This document shows, piece after piece, positions 46,401 through 55,780 of a stretch of 64,000 nt of DNA. The notes beneath the pieces were generated by a model that ran no database searches, was not told where the DNA came from, and saw only the letters and a program-made list of their open reading frames with translations. Location: contig NC_077229.1 of assembly GCF_027887165.1 (NCBI RefSeq), forward strand, positions 344,329,380 to 344,393,379. The letters are read 5' to 3'. Within the stretch, counting starts at the first letter, position 1. Each line of letters begins with the position of its first letter. Source of the DNA: Monodelphis domestica (lineage: Eukaryota; Chordata; Mammalia; Didelphimorphia; Didelphidae). A program made the translations under genes and the position numbers.

Positions 46401-47128
46401 CAGTAATGAGAAATACCCAGAAAATTACAACAAAGCATCCTAAGAACACTGTACTTATGTGATATTGTTCCAAGGGAGAGCAATAAAGTTATACTGAAGT
46501 TAAGCAGACATCTATAGTTCAAAAGTCGACCTAGGGGCAGCTAAATAACTTAGTGGATTGAAAGCCAGGCCTAGAGATGGGAGGTCCTAGGTTCAAATCT
46601 GGCCTCAGACACTTCCCACCTGTGTGACCCTGGGCAAGTCACTTGACCCCCATTGCCTAGCCCTTACCACTCTTCTGCCTTGGAGCCAATACCCAGTATT
46701 GACTCCAAGATAGAAGGTAAAAAAAAAAAGTCAACCTTGCCCTGTTTGACAGTAGCTACTAGAGTGGGATATTCCCAAGTCCTCCTTTAGACCAATTCTA
46801 TTAAGCTATATTCTCCTGAAAGCAACCTTCCTCTTATTCAAGAGGCATGAGTTAATTTATGGTACTTAGTGCATCACAGTATAGCGATCCATGAAACATG
46901 TTGTCACAGAGGGATTCCTTGAAGGTTCGTGGGGAAATACTTGCCAAAAACCATACATACCTTTCCCATCTGTGCTGCACTGTTGCCTCGGGCACCCAGA
47001 AAAAGCATACTCAGGGCATAGAGCAAACTCACAGGGGAAAAGAAGACATTCTCCCCAACGTGGTTGCTACTCAGTTCTTTAAAAACGTCCAAGCAGAATT
47101 CAACATTAGCTGTACTGAGAGAGTTCAT
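28390..47128 (-). CDS. SERPINB11: SERPINB11, clade-B serpin, seven coding exons
   Basis: The join of 46961-47128, 45442-45501, 42231-42359, 40020-40137, 34426-34568, 32119-32274 and 28390-28791 (minus strand) gives 391 residues, close to the usual 390 of clade-B serpins. It is an intracellular-type serpin: there is no signal peptide, and it starts MNSLSTANVEFCLDVF, which I recognise as the SERPINB11 N-terminus. Intron phases are 0, 0, 0, 1, 0, 0, and the 118- and 143-nt exons are the standard clade-B sizes. The C-terminus ends LFCGRFSSP. The hinge of the reactive loop is E340-E341-G342-T343-E344-A345-S346-A347-A348-T349, the small-residue pattern of inhibitory serpins. Counting 17 residues from P17 gives P1 Lys356 and P1' Arg357, suggesting a trypsin-like target (inference). 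As I recall, human SERPINB11 was reported non-inhibitory and the mouse protein inhibitory. All splice sites are GT-AG and the frame is intact. The non-coding first exon and promoter were not found. Confidence 0.93.
29933..30121 (+). mobile_element. marsupial tRNA-derived SINE with TSD
   Basis: Starts ggggcaactacatggctcag, with gagttcaaacctggcctcag and gtgtgaccatggacaaatca. The direct repeat ttcatatttc lies on both sides. Confidence 0.85.
30708..31149 (+). mobile_element. LTR of an endogenous retrovirus (intron 7)
   Basis: A 442-bp block starting TGTGAAAATTC and ending TTTGTTACA. It has paired internal gagaaccaagag and aagaaccagagag motifs, a pyrimidine-rich run, and AATAAA near 31100 followed by ctggtgctgagcctc. 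The sequence just after it (tctggtgcc) could be a primer-binding remnant, but no pol or gag follows. No target duplication is obvious, so the limits are provisional. It lies antisense to SERPINB11. Confidence 0.5.
32119..32274 (-). CDS. SERPINB11: SERPINB11 coding exon 6
   Basis: 156 nt, phase 0 at both ends, residues 207-258. The acceptor is caatag, the first codons are GRSVPVQMMHQIGTF, and the donor is gaacag|gtaaag. It holds the EPQMQVLELPY strand and the LSMIVLLP strand of the serpin core, both strongly family-specific. Confidence 0.95.
32275..34425 (-). other. SERPINB11 intron 6
   Basis: Mostly an old L2 copy (32850-34110). A short L2/MIR-like tail occurs at about 32650-32705. No additional exon is seen. 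Confidence 0.7.
32850..34110 (-). mobile_element. L2 LINE, long degenerate copy
   Basis: Reverse complement of L2 internal sequence. Recurring blocks are gattataaaggaccttaagc, gtgataaggaagcactagag, gctgatggtgacacctaggt, agcagtcagataggtagg and aattcaagaaggatgaagac. The last two recur at 51.1-51.2 kb, supporting a shared family. Confidence 0.65.
34426..34568 (-). CDS. SERPINB11: SERPINB11 coding exon 5
   Basis: 143 nt, the standard clade-B size. It starts in phase 1 with GA completing the Gly codon split with the previous exon, and continues KVKNLF. It encodes residues 159-206, including the VLVNAIYFKGQW shutter-region strand typical of serpins, and ends PFKLRE at a gag|gtaggt donor. The acceptor tacaag is a weaker-than-average AAG type. 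Confidence 0.95.
35047..35235 (+). mobile_element. marsupial tRNA-derived SINE with TSD
   Basis: Starts ggggcagctaggtggctcag, with the gagatgggaagtcctgggtt core and an internal deletion around the tgtgaccctggg block. An imperfect duplication of aaacttgttagagaa type lies on both sides. Confidence 0.85.
35430..35475. repeat. (TA)n-rich simple repeat
   Basis: Alternating tatata/atgtgt tract. Confidence 0.7.
35600..35870 (+). mobile_element. MIR/CORE SINE
   Basis: Blocks gcactggatctagagtctag, gacctgagttcaaattctgc, ttcttcatctataaaatgag and aatcaaatgagatatataaa in MIR order, ending in a taataa repeat. Confidence 0.75.
36207..36701 (+). other. 164-codon open frame, probably not a gene
   Basis: The longest open frame outside the provirus and serpin exons. 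The protein is Pro/Ser-rich in its first half, with no domain, signal peptide or membrane segment I recognise. Its last roughly 30 codons overlap a stretch resembling an L2 3' tail (ttggaatgtgaacttcaggg, ccctagcccttagcatagtg), so at least that end is repeat-derived. It lies inside SERPINB11 intron 5 on the opposite strand, with no splice or promoter evidence. Confidence 0.2.
36845..37050 (-). mobile_element. MIR SINE
   Basis: Reverse complement order: gggccagagactgtgccaaa, gatcctcaaaataactgtga, aggaaaatgaggtagaggct, taaactcaggtctttcttac. Confidence 0.7.
37270..37388 (+). mobile_element. 3'-truncated tRNA-derived SINE
   Basis: Only the first roughly 110 bp of the family: gggcaactaggtggttcagt to tatgtgacctttgggcaaa. 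It is flanked by agaaaacaa-like repeats. Confidence 0.7.
37600..37780 (-). mobile_element. MIR-type old SINE
   Basis: The ttagagttagaagggacttt block, then atgaggaaactgaggcctag, a pattern seen again at 57.58 and 59.78 kb. Confidence 0.55.
38365..38500 (+). mobile_element. MIR SINE
   Basis: tggcatagcagtcaaagtac, tagattcaaattcttcctct and aaacaagtcatttaacatct in MIR order. Confidence 0.65.
39012..39352 (+). mobile_element. tRNA-derived SINE with tandemly duplicated tail
   Basis: SINE blocks ttcaaatctagcttcagac, tgtgaccctgggcaagtcac and ggcaaatccttccagtatct, followed by caagtggggtcacaaagggg. From about 39131 the tail plus about 35 bp of flanking DNA (to tctagaa at about 39241) is repeated directly at 39242-39352, at an offset of 111 bp. 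Confidence 0.85.
40020..40137 (-). CDS. SERPINB11: SERPINB11 coding exon 4
   Basis: 118 nt, the standard clade-B size, residues 120-158 plus one base of codon 159. The acceptor ttacag precedes QYLTCSEELYQ. It continues LQTVDFEHAPEETRKTINAW and ends TKTNG-type (S-K-T-N-G split) at g|gtaagg. The NAWV segment is the conserved serpin helix F to strand 3A link. Confidence 0.95.
40138..42230 (-). other. SERPINB11 intron 4
   Basis: Contains MIR pieces (about 40440-40590 minus, 41080-41220 plus, 41870-41980 minus), a short L1 3' end and a poly(G) run at 40269-40280. No extra exon is seen. Confidence 0.7.
41283..41499 (+). mobile_element. short L1 3' end with 12-bp TSD
   Basis: 217 bp of L1 3' UTR (ggggatatgatttgggatgt to aattaattaattaaag and an A-rich tail), flanked by perfect repeats aaatgttatatg at 41271-41282 and 41500-41511. 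Confidence 0.9.
42231..42359 (-). CDS. SERPINB11: SERPINB11 coding exon 3
   Basis: 129 nt, phase 0 at both ends, residues 77-119. The acceptor cttcag precedes CGLTGGIHLELPALFSQI; the exon continues with the TLGIANKLYGTR strand (conserved N-R/K-L-Y in serpins) and ends FHP at cca|gtaagt. Confidence 0.95.
42826..43016 (-). mobile_element. marsupial tRNA-derived SINE
   Basis: Reverse complement: ttcttagaatcaatactgtg, taagtgacttgcctagggtc, aaaaccaggacctccagtct, tttagctgcca. Confidence 0.85.
43363..43405. repeat. (CA)n microsatellite
   Basis: About 21 CA units, with one CTCA interruption just after. It gives rise to meaningless Cys-Val open frames on the minus strand. Confidence 0.95.
43471..43879 (-). 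mobile_element. two adjacent tRNA-derived SINEs, second family
   Basis: Copy 1, 43471-43712: accatttagggttttcttag, gatgaggaaactgaggcaaa, gcccagtgctctatccaatg, cacctagtcgcc. Copy 2, 43713-43879, lacks part of the tail: ttccttctccaatggactaa, gcccagtgctctaaccactg. Both are reversed. Confidence 0.75.
44250..44430 (+). mobile_element. MIR/CORE SINE
   Basis: gagcactggacttggactca, an aatgagataatgcatatgca tail block, and chained MIR core sequence. Confidence 0.65.
44455..44647 (-). mobile_element. marsupial tRNA-derived SINE
   Basis: Reverse complement: cttaccttccatcttgtaat, caatgggggttaagtgactt, acccaggacctctcatctct, gagccactaatctgcc. Confidence 0.85.
44660..45370 (+). mobile_element. L2 LINE body fragment
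   Basis: Plus-strand translation near 45301-45335 gives LDYCNSLH, the L2 reverse-transcriptase signature. Upstream blocks (aactcccaaatctgtatatc, cctggatgtcccactgacat, tttcaaactcaacacattca) occur in L2 order. Confidence 0.75.
45442..45501 (-). CDS. SERPINB11: SERPINB11 60-nt coding exon 2
   Basis: A mini-exon found by scanning the intron for the missing 20 codons. The acceptor ctcttcttag is followed by VLHFSYVEGSSHPGLENSSK and the donor aag|gtagga. It is phase 0 at both ends and supplies residues 57-76, the C-D interhelical region. VLHF is the expected continuation of the first exon's ...AAQMGK. Confidence 0.93.
46233..46252. repeat. (TTTA)n
   Basis: About four to five TTTA units. Confidence 0.8.
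46535..46725 (+). mobile_element. marsupial tRNA-derived SINE with TSD
   Basis: Nearly full-length, with ggggcagctaaataacttag, gcctagagatgggaggtcct, tgtgaccctgggcaagtcac and gactccaagatagaaggtaa, and an A-tail. aaaagtc(g/a)acct is duplicated on both sides. Confidence 0.9.
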
Positions 47129-47145
47129 TGTAAACTCAGAGTTGT
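46961..47145 (-). CDS. SERPINB11: SERPINB11 first coding exon (ATG at 47128)
   Basis: The acceptor ttcttctcttcttag ends at 47146; 17 nt of 5' UTR precede the ATG (47126-47128), which has A at -3. The 56 codons read MNSLSTANVEFCLDVFKELS through SPVSLLYALSMLFLGARG and end AAQMGK at the donor aag|gtatgt. An acceptor so close to the ATG matches the clade-B layout with a separate non-coding first exon upstream. The overlapping open frames on the plus strand are shadows. Confidence 0.95.
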
Positions 47146-48684
47146 CTAAGAAGAGAAGAAAAATAACTTCAGGATATCATTTAGTAACCTAGACATCCAT
47201 CAGGAGGTTAGTGCTCCAGATTGAATAGGGCCATGTTGAACATTTCATTACACATGGCCAATAGCCCACCATTGACTTTGCTACAAAAGAACATGATGAT
47301 GCTATGAGTTCATTTCACACCAGTTTTAGGTCCTGAGACAAGATGATTCCAAATATGCTTGTATCGATCAATCATCCAATCAGAAAAGAAAAAGATTTAT
47401 TAAACTCCTACTTTGTAGTAAGGATAATGCTAGGTTCTGGGGACATTAAGACAAAAGTAAAATAGTTCCTACCCTCATGTTGTTTATAACTAAATGGAGA
47501 GAACAATATACATATGCAATGGGGCACCTCCCTCCTTCCTTCTTTCCCCATCTCCTTCTCCAACTCTCTTCTCCCCTCTCCTCTCTCTCGGTCTCTCTGT
47601 ATCTACCTGTCTGTCGATCTCTCTCCTTACTCTAGAAGTATACTGGGGCCAACTTTTACCCAACTCATGAGAGTGAATTGTTAAATTTTCAGAAGCATTT
47701 ACACCTCCAAAATTGGCAAATTCTATACATAAACACTTATTATTTTGTGGGTTATTTAGACTTAATAAAAAATTAATAAAATGTTAATAATATTCATTAA
47801 ACTTGTGTGCCATGAACACATTTTTCCTCAGAAAGCTGGTTAAACATTTACCAGCACATTCACAACTCACTCCCTCAATTTTCACTAACACTAGCACACT
47901 GGATCTACAATTCTCAGAGTTCTAGAAGTAACCATGGGTGGCTACAATATCCTAGTTACTATGACCCTACCCATAAGCTTCCCACTAACAAATCAGTCCG
48001 ATGACTCAATTAACTCCTAAGAAAAACATTCAAAAGGCCAAACAAGAACAATATTTAGAATACACCCAACCATAAACATGAAGCATACTCTGTGTCCAAC
48101 ATACACATCTATAAGAAGAGCGGTCATAAATTTAAAATACCATAGTAATGAAGCATGTGTTTAGGGAATACACGTGGCCAATAAAACTCACAACTCTGAA
48201 ACACATCTCATTGTGCTGTCTTTTTATTGGGGCCTATCTGCAGATAATTCACTGATGGACATAGAATCTGTTGGACAAATGGCTCTGCTCCAAAGCTATG
48301 CCACTCTAATTTGGGGCTGGATCACTCCTCTCCTCTCCTAAACTGAGGTTATTCCTTGACAATGTAGAGTTGCATTCTTTCATAGTACAGAGGCAGCAAC
48401 CCTTAGCTTGGGACTTGGAGAAGCTCCTCTAATTTCCACTTCTCTAACCTGGCTCTAAAGGCTTTTTACCTCCCAAGTAACAACTTTTCTCTCTGTCCAC
48501 CAAGTTCTGAGGTCTTTCTTTTGACTAAACTTCAAAGTTGAGAATTAAACTGCCCTCTGTAAGAGATCACACTCTAATTCAACCAGTACATTGATCAGAT
48601 ATCCATTTCTGTCATTGTGGTTATTTATTCCCAGCCAATGAATATTTGCCCAGTAAAATAGTTTGGAGGTTCAAAGTTCTCCAG
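47146..48684. other. 5' side of SERPINB11, no exon 1 identified
   Basis: The non-coding first exon and promoter should lie at or beyond this stretch, but I see no convincing TATA or initiator context with a donor. Short L2 pieces lie at about 47375-47510 (minus) and a TC-rich patch at 47525-47630. Confidence 0.4.
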
Positions 48685-49570
48685 TTTTTAAATAAAATTT
48701 TATTGTATCTCATTTTTACATCACTTAAATCTCCCCCACTTCCATTCTTCTAGCACCTTTTTTCCTTGCAGAAATTCAATCCTTATAAAAAGATTCATTT
48801 TTCACCAAATAAAAAGAATATAAAAAGGACAAAATCAGGAAAACCATAAATATGTCAAAAAACTTGCAATACAATAATATTTTATATCCTTTAATTTTTC
48901 CCCACCCACTTCTGCAAAGAAGTCAGGGAAAGTGTTTTCTCATATCTCTTCTTTGGGGGCCATATTTGTTTTTGGTAGTTTTGTAGCATTCAATTTCAGT
49001 TGTTTTATGGCTATTGTTCTCTTCATTTACATTATTGTGATAATTATATATGCCATTTTATTGGCTTTGTTTATTTTGCATTAGTTCATGTAAGTTTTTA
49101 CTTCTTTTTATTCATTATACTGATGATTTCTTACAGCACAAAGAATATCCATTACATTCACGTATATACAATTTGTATGGTCATTCCCTAATCAGTGAGC
49201 ATTTACTTTGTCTCCAGTTTTTTGTTGCCACAAAAGTGTCACTTCAAATACTTTGACATATATAGAGACTTTCTTTTAAAAAGCATGTGCCCACTAGCAG
49301 AGTCTCTAAGTCAAACAGTATGCATGTAGCCATTTTTTTTTGCATAATTCCAAATTGCTTTCACAGATTGGATACATTAATTCCCTACAGACAATGCATT
49401 AGTGTCCCTATTCTTCCACAATCCCTCCAATACCATCTTTTGTCATCTTTGCCAATTTTCTGCTTCTGAAGTAAAGCCTCAAAGTTGTATTGTTTGGTTT
49501 GCATTCCTCAGTTTATTAGTAGTTTCCAATTTTTCTTTTGAGAATTCCTTGTTCACATCCATTGACTGGT
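48685..49570 (-). mobile_element. old L1 LINE 3' portion
   Basis: Reverse complement of L1 3' UTR and ORF2 end: aaataaaattttattgtatc at the tail, ttttgcattagttcatgtaa, cctaatcagtgagcatttac, cataattccaaattgctttc. Decayed. Confidence 0.75.
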
Positions 49571-50855
49571 TCCCTTCTTCCCTTGCTTTTAACTCTAAAA
49601 CTCTCCTGTTCCTCTTATACAAATGAGCAATGGAGAAACAAGTCACAAAGGCAATCTTTCAACTAGGTTAGGGCATTGTCTCTTTAGGCTGATTCCTTGG
49701 TATTTTTCATATACATCTTACACTTGTCTTTGTAATCAGCAAAACTGCCTGATCTGAAATGATGTGTGTCTGTGTGTTTGTTTATACACAGGAAAAACAA
49801 ACAGATACAAGCTAAACTTAAAGGAAGGTGCCCATAGCTGAAAGAACCAAGAGACCTTATCCAGAGGATATAGTATTTCAGCTAAAGCTAGAAGGAAACC
49901 AGATGCCAAGAGAGACCTGCAGTAGGATGAGGACATTGACAATCTCTTGGAGGCACCTGGCTATTCTGTTCTCTGTTTCCTTTTTATCTGTTTTAGCTTC
50001 AAGACCCTGAATAAGTGCTCTCCCCCAATATAGTTCCTGTTGTTATTTAGTATACAGTCTTTATGAGTTCATGTAGCCAAAAATAATTATATGCTAGCTA
50101 TTTCTCTGATCATGAGCGTATCTGAAATGACCTAATCTAGTTTTCAATAGACACACAATATGCCATAGAGCCCATCTTGAATCCTTAAATCCTTGGTAGA
50201 ATTTGTTAGTGCATGCATTCTACTACCGTACCTTTCAGGACCAAAAATCTAGGACACCTCCACCCCACTGGAGTAACCTTTAGGGAAGGCTTTTTTAAAA
50301 TTCCTACATGATCATCTTGGAAGAAAAGTTCAGAGTGAGGGGAAAATGTTACTTTCTGCTTTATTGCGTAAATAAACAGGTATTTTCTACCAGGAAACTA
50401 CCTATGAATTATTATGGTACCACCAAGCTGCCAGAGATATTCCTCTGGCTTCTGTTTATATTTGTCCCAATAGTTGGAAACAAATAAAGCAGTACTAAGC
50501 AAAACAATAATATAGATGAAACATGTCTGTGGCTTCCAGCTACTTTCCCCCCTACTTCTGTAGATGGAAATAAACCAGGCTGAGTAGGAAGTGATCACAG
50601 CCCATCTTATAAAGGGCTTTGGGGTATACAATTATAACTAGTAAGAATAAAAATATCATGTAAATATCCCCTAAGGTTTGCCAATAATTTCACATCTATA
50701 ACTCAAAGCACCTACCACAACCCTGTAAGGTAAATTCAATAAATAATACCATTTCAGAGATGGAAAACTGAGTCTGAAAAAGTGATCACACAGATTAGGC
50801 ATGTTTCCAAGTTTAGTACTCTTAAGTTATAATACTTTCTTTGGATGTCTAATAG
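49571..50855. other. no gene; minor MIR fragment
   Basis: No supported exon. A MIR piece (minus) lies at about 50680-50800. Open frames here show no recognisable family. Confidence 0.4.
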
Positions 50856-50859
50856 GCAG

Positions 50860-51440
50860 CCGAAGACATAAGACTAAATGTCAAGAGAAAAGACTGGATT
50901 CAAAAAACCTTTAGCCTAAAGATAATAATTAAATCCAAGATTGCTGATGAGATTCCCAAGTAAAAAGTACAAATGAAAAATGATCAAGTGAAATAGTCAA
51001 GTTAAATAGTTTGTAATAGAGAAAAGGACCCATGAAAGAGCCTTGTGGGACACCTATGGTAAGAGAGTATGATCTGATTGAGGGTCCAGCAAAGGAGACA
51101 GAGGAAGAATAGTCAGATAACTAGGAGGAAAACCAGGAGAATAGTGTCCAGAAAACCTAGAGAGAAAAGAGTATCAAGAAGAGTGATCAATGGTCTCAAA
51201 GATAACAGGGAGTTCAAGAAGGATGAAGAATAAGGAACAATCATTGAATCTGTCAATTAAGGGGCCATTGGTAATTTTGGAAATAGTGGTTTCAGTTGAA
51301 TAATAAGGTCAGAAGTGGAGATACCTATTGGAAATAGCCTTCTCAAGTTGTTTAATCATAAAAAGTAGGAGAGGTATGGGATGATAATGAAAATGAATGA
51401 ATTAGTGAAGGGAGGAAGGAGGGAGACGTGGGATTATTAA
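50860..51440 (-). mobile_element. L2 LINE fragment
   Basis: Shares blocks with the 33-kb copy: gccttgtgggacacctatgg, agcaaaggagacagagg, tagtcagataactaggagga, gttcaagaaggatgaagaat, ggccattggtaattttgg. Confidence 0.65.
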
Positions 51441-51729
51441 AGAAAGGGATAGTAGTGAAGTAGTCACAAAATCGATGTCCTGTTGCTCAGGTCATCATTT
51501 GGTGATACCAAGGTGAGGAGGCTCAATATGAGAAGGAAAAAAAATCTTACAATTAAGGTATCCTTTACTTGGCGATGGGTGCCTCAAAATGGAATGGACT
51601 AAGTCAGGGATTAGTGAATCATCTGTTACTGAAAGTATTTAAGTAAAACTAGATAAACACTTGAAAGGAATGTTTTAGATGGGATTCATGATTTTCGTTG
51701 AAATTAAACTAGATGACCTCTAGAATGAA

Positions 51730-52470
51730 CACTGAACTCCAGAGTCAAAGTACCCAGGTTCAAATCCTTCCTCTAATACTTATTACTGGAATGGCTTTGG
51801 GCAAGTCACTTTGCTGCCCTGGGCCTCAGTTTTCTCATCTGTAAAATGAGTGTTGGTCTAGATTTATGGTTCTCAAAGTGTAGTCTGAGAACCAGTGGGG
51901 ATGGGGTCTCTGAGACCATTTCAAGGTGTCTAAGAGGTCAAAACTATTTCCATATTGATACTACTATGTTGTTTGCCTATTAAATTACTCCTCCATTTTC
52001 CAAATACATATCTGTGAGGCCAGTTTTTTTTTTCAGATCTTTCAACAAAAATGTCATATAGCAACATATTGAATGCAGAGAGAGATATGAGAATACTCCT
52101 GTCAAGAATTAAGCCAGACATTACATTTGAAAAATATTTAAAATAATTCCTTTCTTATCATTAATTTTTTTTGTTCTGGAAAATATGATTATTTTTCATT
52201 ATAATGTGGTATTTAATATGTAATTGGTTCACTATTATTTTTTAATAAATTAACAAATACTTGATCATTTCACCAGTTTTAATTTCTAATGTGATAAAAA
52301 TATTGATAGACATAACCCACATAAATACAAGATCTTTGGTGCATCCCCAGTAATTTTTGAGGGTTTACAAGGGGTCTTAAGGCCAAAAAGTTTGAGAACT
52401 CTTGCCCTAGATCATGTCTTAGGTCTCTTCCAGCTCTTGATAGCAGAGCCTATGATCCCTGAAAACCTAT
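51730..52470 (+). mobile_element. MIR-type SINE split by a hAT element
   Basis: 5' part at 51730-51863 (cccaggttcaaatccttcct, tgggcctcagttttctcatc) and 3' part at 52405-52460 (taggtctcttccagctcttg). They are joined logically across the hAT insertion. Confidence 0.65.
51864..52404. mobile_element. hAT-family DNA transposon remnant
   Basis: The left end ttatggttctcaaagtgtag and the right end ccaaaaagtttgagaactct form imperfect inverted repeats with the hAT signature GGTTCTCAAA. The flanking octamers gtctagat (51856-51863) and ccctagat (52405-52412) are an eroded 8-bp target duplication. The blocks ggggtctctgagaccatttc and aagaggtcaaaactatttcc resemble the Zaphod/Tip100-like group. No transposase frame. 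Confidence 0.65.
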
Positions 52471-52762
52471 GCTTCAGTATTCAAATATGCTATCGTGTGG
52501 AACAGCAATTAAACTTCTGTAGAGAATTAGGATGAATGGGGGAAATTTAGCAGAACTATATATGCCAATAAGAAAATGACATGTTAGTATTGGATCCAGT
52601 TAGGTCAAGTGAAAGCTGGGAGGTAGAGAGGAAAAGTTGTTAAAGGATTTGAGAAAAAGGGTAATGAAATGACTCTTTTTTCATTCAATATAAGGAAGAT
52701 CTTACTAACAATTCAAGCTGTGGGTTTCTTATCACTGGAAATGATCAAGAAGATGGATGATC

Positions 52763-52956
52763 TAGGGAAGCTGGGTACTCAGTGGATAAAGCACCAGGCC
52801 TGGAATTGGGTGGACCTGGGTTCAAATCTGACCTCAAACACTTCTTCTAGCTGTGTGACTGGGCAAATCACTTAACTCTGCCTAGCTCTTGCCCTTTTCT
52901 GTCATAGAATTGATACTAAGACAGAATGCAAGGACTTCTGAGGGTTTGGGGGGGAA
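52763..52956 (+). mobile_element. tRNA-derived SINE with 16-bp TSD
   Basis: SINE body from agggaagctgggtactcagt to gatactaagacagaatgcaa plus tail. The perfect 16-bp repeat aagaagatggatgatc occurs at 52747-52762 and 52957-52972. Confidence 0.9.
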
Positions 52957-52972
52957 AAGAAGATGGATGATC

Positions 52973-54010
52973 ACATGTAAGTGGTTATAACAAGACTGCT
53001 ATCCTAGGTGAGAGGAGATGCTCTTAACTTTTAGTGAGTTTGATTACATTATTCTTTCAAGCTCAGTCTTCCATTGTTCATATAACACAGATATCTGCTC
53101 AGAATTTAATAAGATTAGAAAGAACGTTGTTTAAAAATAGGTCGAGTAAGCAAATAGAGTAAATAATGTTTTTCTTCTGCATTTCTATTCCCACAGTTCT
53201 TTCTCTGGATATGGATAGTGTCCTTTCTTATAAGTTCTTCTGGATGAGGATGTTTAATAAATTAAGGAATATCAAGAAACTGCCGGCTCCCTTCTAATAC
53301 TCCCTTATGATGTGTCAGGGTACTTAAAATTCCATCATGAAGAAATTCAATTCCTTTGGGTCTTGAATGAGGTTTGGGTTTGGAGAGCTGTGTTTCTTTT
53401 CATTTGGGAAGGTTTTTTGGCTCAGATATGTGATTTTCTCAGTGTAAGGAACTTCCTGGTGTGAAAATGCTCTCCACTAGAATGTTAGACAGTAGTTTAG
53501 GGTGTCAAGAGGCCAGGTTCCTTATTCAGGGCCAAGCAGCTGGTCTATTCAAGTAGCTGGAACTCAAAGCTCTCCTACTACAAAGACTATCTACTAAAGT
53601 ATGATGCTCCTGAGGGGTATAAATTAGCTTGGGAATTAACTTCCGAGGAAAAGAAGTGGGAGACTGAAGAGATACCTTTACTGCTTGAGGAGAATGCCAG
53701 AGGTACAGAGAAAGGAGCATAAAAAGTTGAGGTCAATAGTACCATTTATTCCATAACATTCTTTGGCTTGGCCCAGTATATCCAGTGACAGAAATGTTTT
53801 CCAAGTGATGATCTTGATGATCTTAGGTAAATATGAACAATTATCTTTAAATGTTTTCCCATCATGCCCAAATTATTCATACCATCAAAGCCTATGTAAC
53901 TAAATTTAATGGGGAAGTGGAGGAGTAAATACTGGCAAAGGAACAATAGAAAATGGATTAAATGTTGGGACTTTTTTTTTTAACCTAAGCATGTGATAGT
54001 AAGGTAAATT
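52973..54010. other. no gene or repeat recognised
   Basis: No supportable exon, RNA or repeat family seen. Confidence 0.4.
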
Positions 54011-54014
54011 CAAT

Positions 54015-54400
54015 TGTTTGGCCATGTGATATAATGGAAAGAATATTAGACTCCAAGAGACAATACACCTGACTGAATCCTGGCTTGGATACTTGTTAGA
54101 TATGTGACCTTGGCCAAGTTACTTCACAATCGGCATGTCTCTTGGTTGTTTTTCACTAGATGGCAGTGCCATTCCTAGCATTATATTCTAATGAAAACTA
54201 GATGTTATAGTAGAGAGAATCATGGGTTGGGAAATAAGAAGAACTGAATTTTGGGCAAACCACTTTACTTCTATTAGATTTAGTTTCCTTATCTACAAAT
54301 TGAGGATAATAGTAATATCTACCTCTATAGGCATGTTATTAAAAAATCAAGTGAGATAATGTATGCAATATGTTTTTCACATCTCAAAGTGCTAGAAGCA
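54015..54400 (+). mobile_element. two MIR/CORE SINE fragments
   Basis: First at 54015-54130 (gccatgtgatataatggaaa, atgtgaccttggccaagtta), second at 54200-54400 (tttagtttccttatctacaa, aatcaagtgagataatgtat). Confidence 0.65.
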
Positions 54401-55780
54401 AAAGAATAATTTCTACAATAGCAACACTATCAAAGCAAACAATTTTGAAAGGTTTAATTAAGAACTATGATCAATGCAATGATCAACTATAATTTCAGAG
54501 AACCAAAAATGAAGAATGCTGCTCCCATTACCAAAAAGTAGGTTAATGAATTAAATATGCAGGAGATGTGCATTTCTGCACACTGTTTGATTATGCAGAT
54601 CTTTTATAAAGATCTTCTTTTTCTTTGTGTGTCTGTGGGAGAAATAGGAAAGAGAGAGAAGAAAGGGGGAGGAAGAGAAATAGAAAGAGAAGTTGAGGAA
54701 TGGAGAGAGAGAAATGGGAGGGAGGTGAGAAAGAGGTAAGATCAGAGAAATGAGAAAGAGAATAAAGTTTTCTTAATTGAAAATTTTTTTAATTTCAAAA
54801 AATGTTAAATAAATGTTAATTATTATTACATTTTATACAAGTTTCTCTGAATGAAGGGAAAATCTCCTCTCTGTGTATCTAGAAGAGTCCAGAAATGCAA
54901 AGAGAATACCAAACTCCCTTCTTGCTAAAAACCCTTTTGGGAAAGAAATATCTCTCACTTTCTACATATGACATCGCCACATTTACTGTCAGCTGACTTT
55001 TGCAAGACAAATCTCCTCAGAAGGCAGAAGTCAACTAATCTGTCACTAACTAATGTAATGCACATAGATGAAACTTTGTTATCTTAAGCAGGGATCAGCA
55101 TTCCTTCTCAGGCTCAAAGGTATGTCAAATCATCCTTCCTGTCTTCCTTTTTTGGTTCCCCTAAAGTGTGTCTCGGGAGCTGGCTGGACAAGTTTGATTG
55201 CTTTTCTCTAGTTCTGCTAGTAACACTATGAATAAGATTAGAACCACAGATTTAGAGCTGGGAGAGAACTCTGAGACCTAATGGTTCAGTCTCCTCACTT
55301 ACAGAGAAGGGAACTAAAGCCCAGGAAAATGAAGTGACTTACCCAACGTCAAGGTAGCAAGTAACACAGTTTGCTTTTGCACCCAGCTCCACTGCCCCCC
55401 AGAGACACTTCCTTAGACAATCACTTAAACTCTCTGGGCTTCAGTTTCCATATGGGAAAAATTAGGAAATTGAACCAAATGTTCTTTCCAGTTCATGTGC
55501 ATGGGTTTCTCTGTTTCTCTGTCTCTCTCTGTCTTTCTCTTTCCTCCCTTCTCTTCTCTTTGTCTCACCGTCTCCCCCTCAACCCCTTTCTTTGTCCTTC
55601 TCTCCTCTGTCTCCTCTTGCCTCCATCTATTTCTTTCTCTTACAAATATATATAATATTATAAATATGCATCTATGCAAACATATACATATGCAATTCAA
55701 GTCATAGTAGAAAGTCATGTCTATTCATGGTTGATTTGTGTTTATTTTTAAATCTCTGATGTATGTCAGAATAGAAGTTG
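54401..55780. other. no gene; simple repeats and MIR-type pieces
   Basis: GA-rich tract at 54646-54765, a MIR-type piece (minus) at about 55240-55370 followed by a plus-strand piece to 55500, and a pyrimidine-rich tract at 55505-55640. Open frames over the tracts are low complexity. Confidence 0.5.

Larger units (their letters stand above)
45502..46960 (-). other. SERPINB11 intron 2
   Basis: Contains an L2 tail at about 45970-46080 (plus), a TTTA repeat and a SINE. No extra exon is seen. Confidence 0.7.

Noticed and set aside
46891..47149. Plus-strand open frames of 63 and 83 codons
   Set aside because: Antisense shadows of the first coding exon of SERPINB11.
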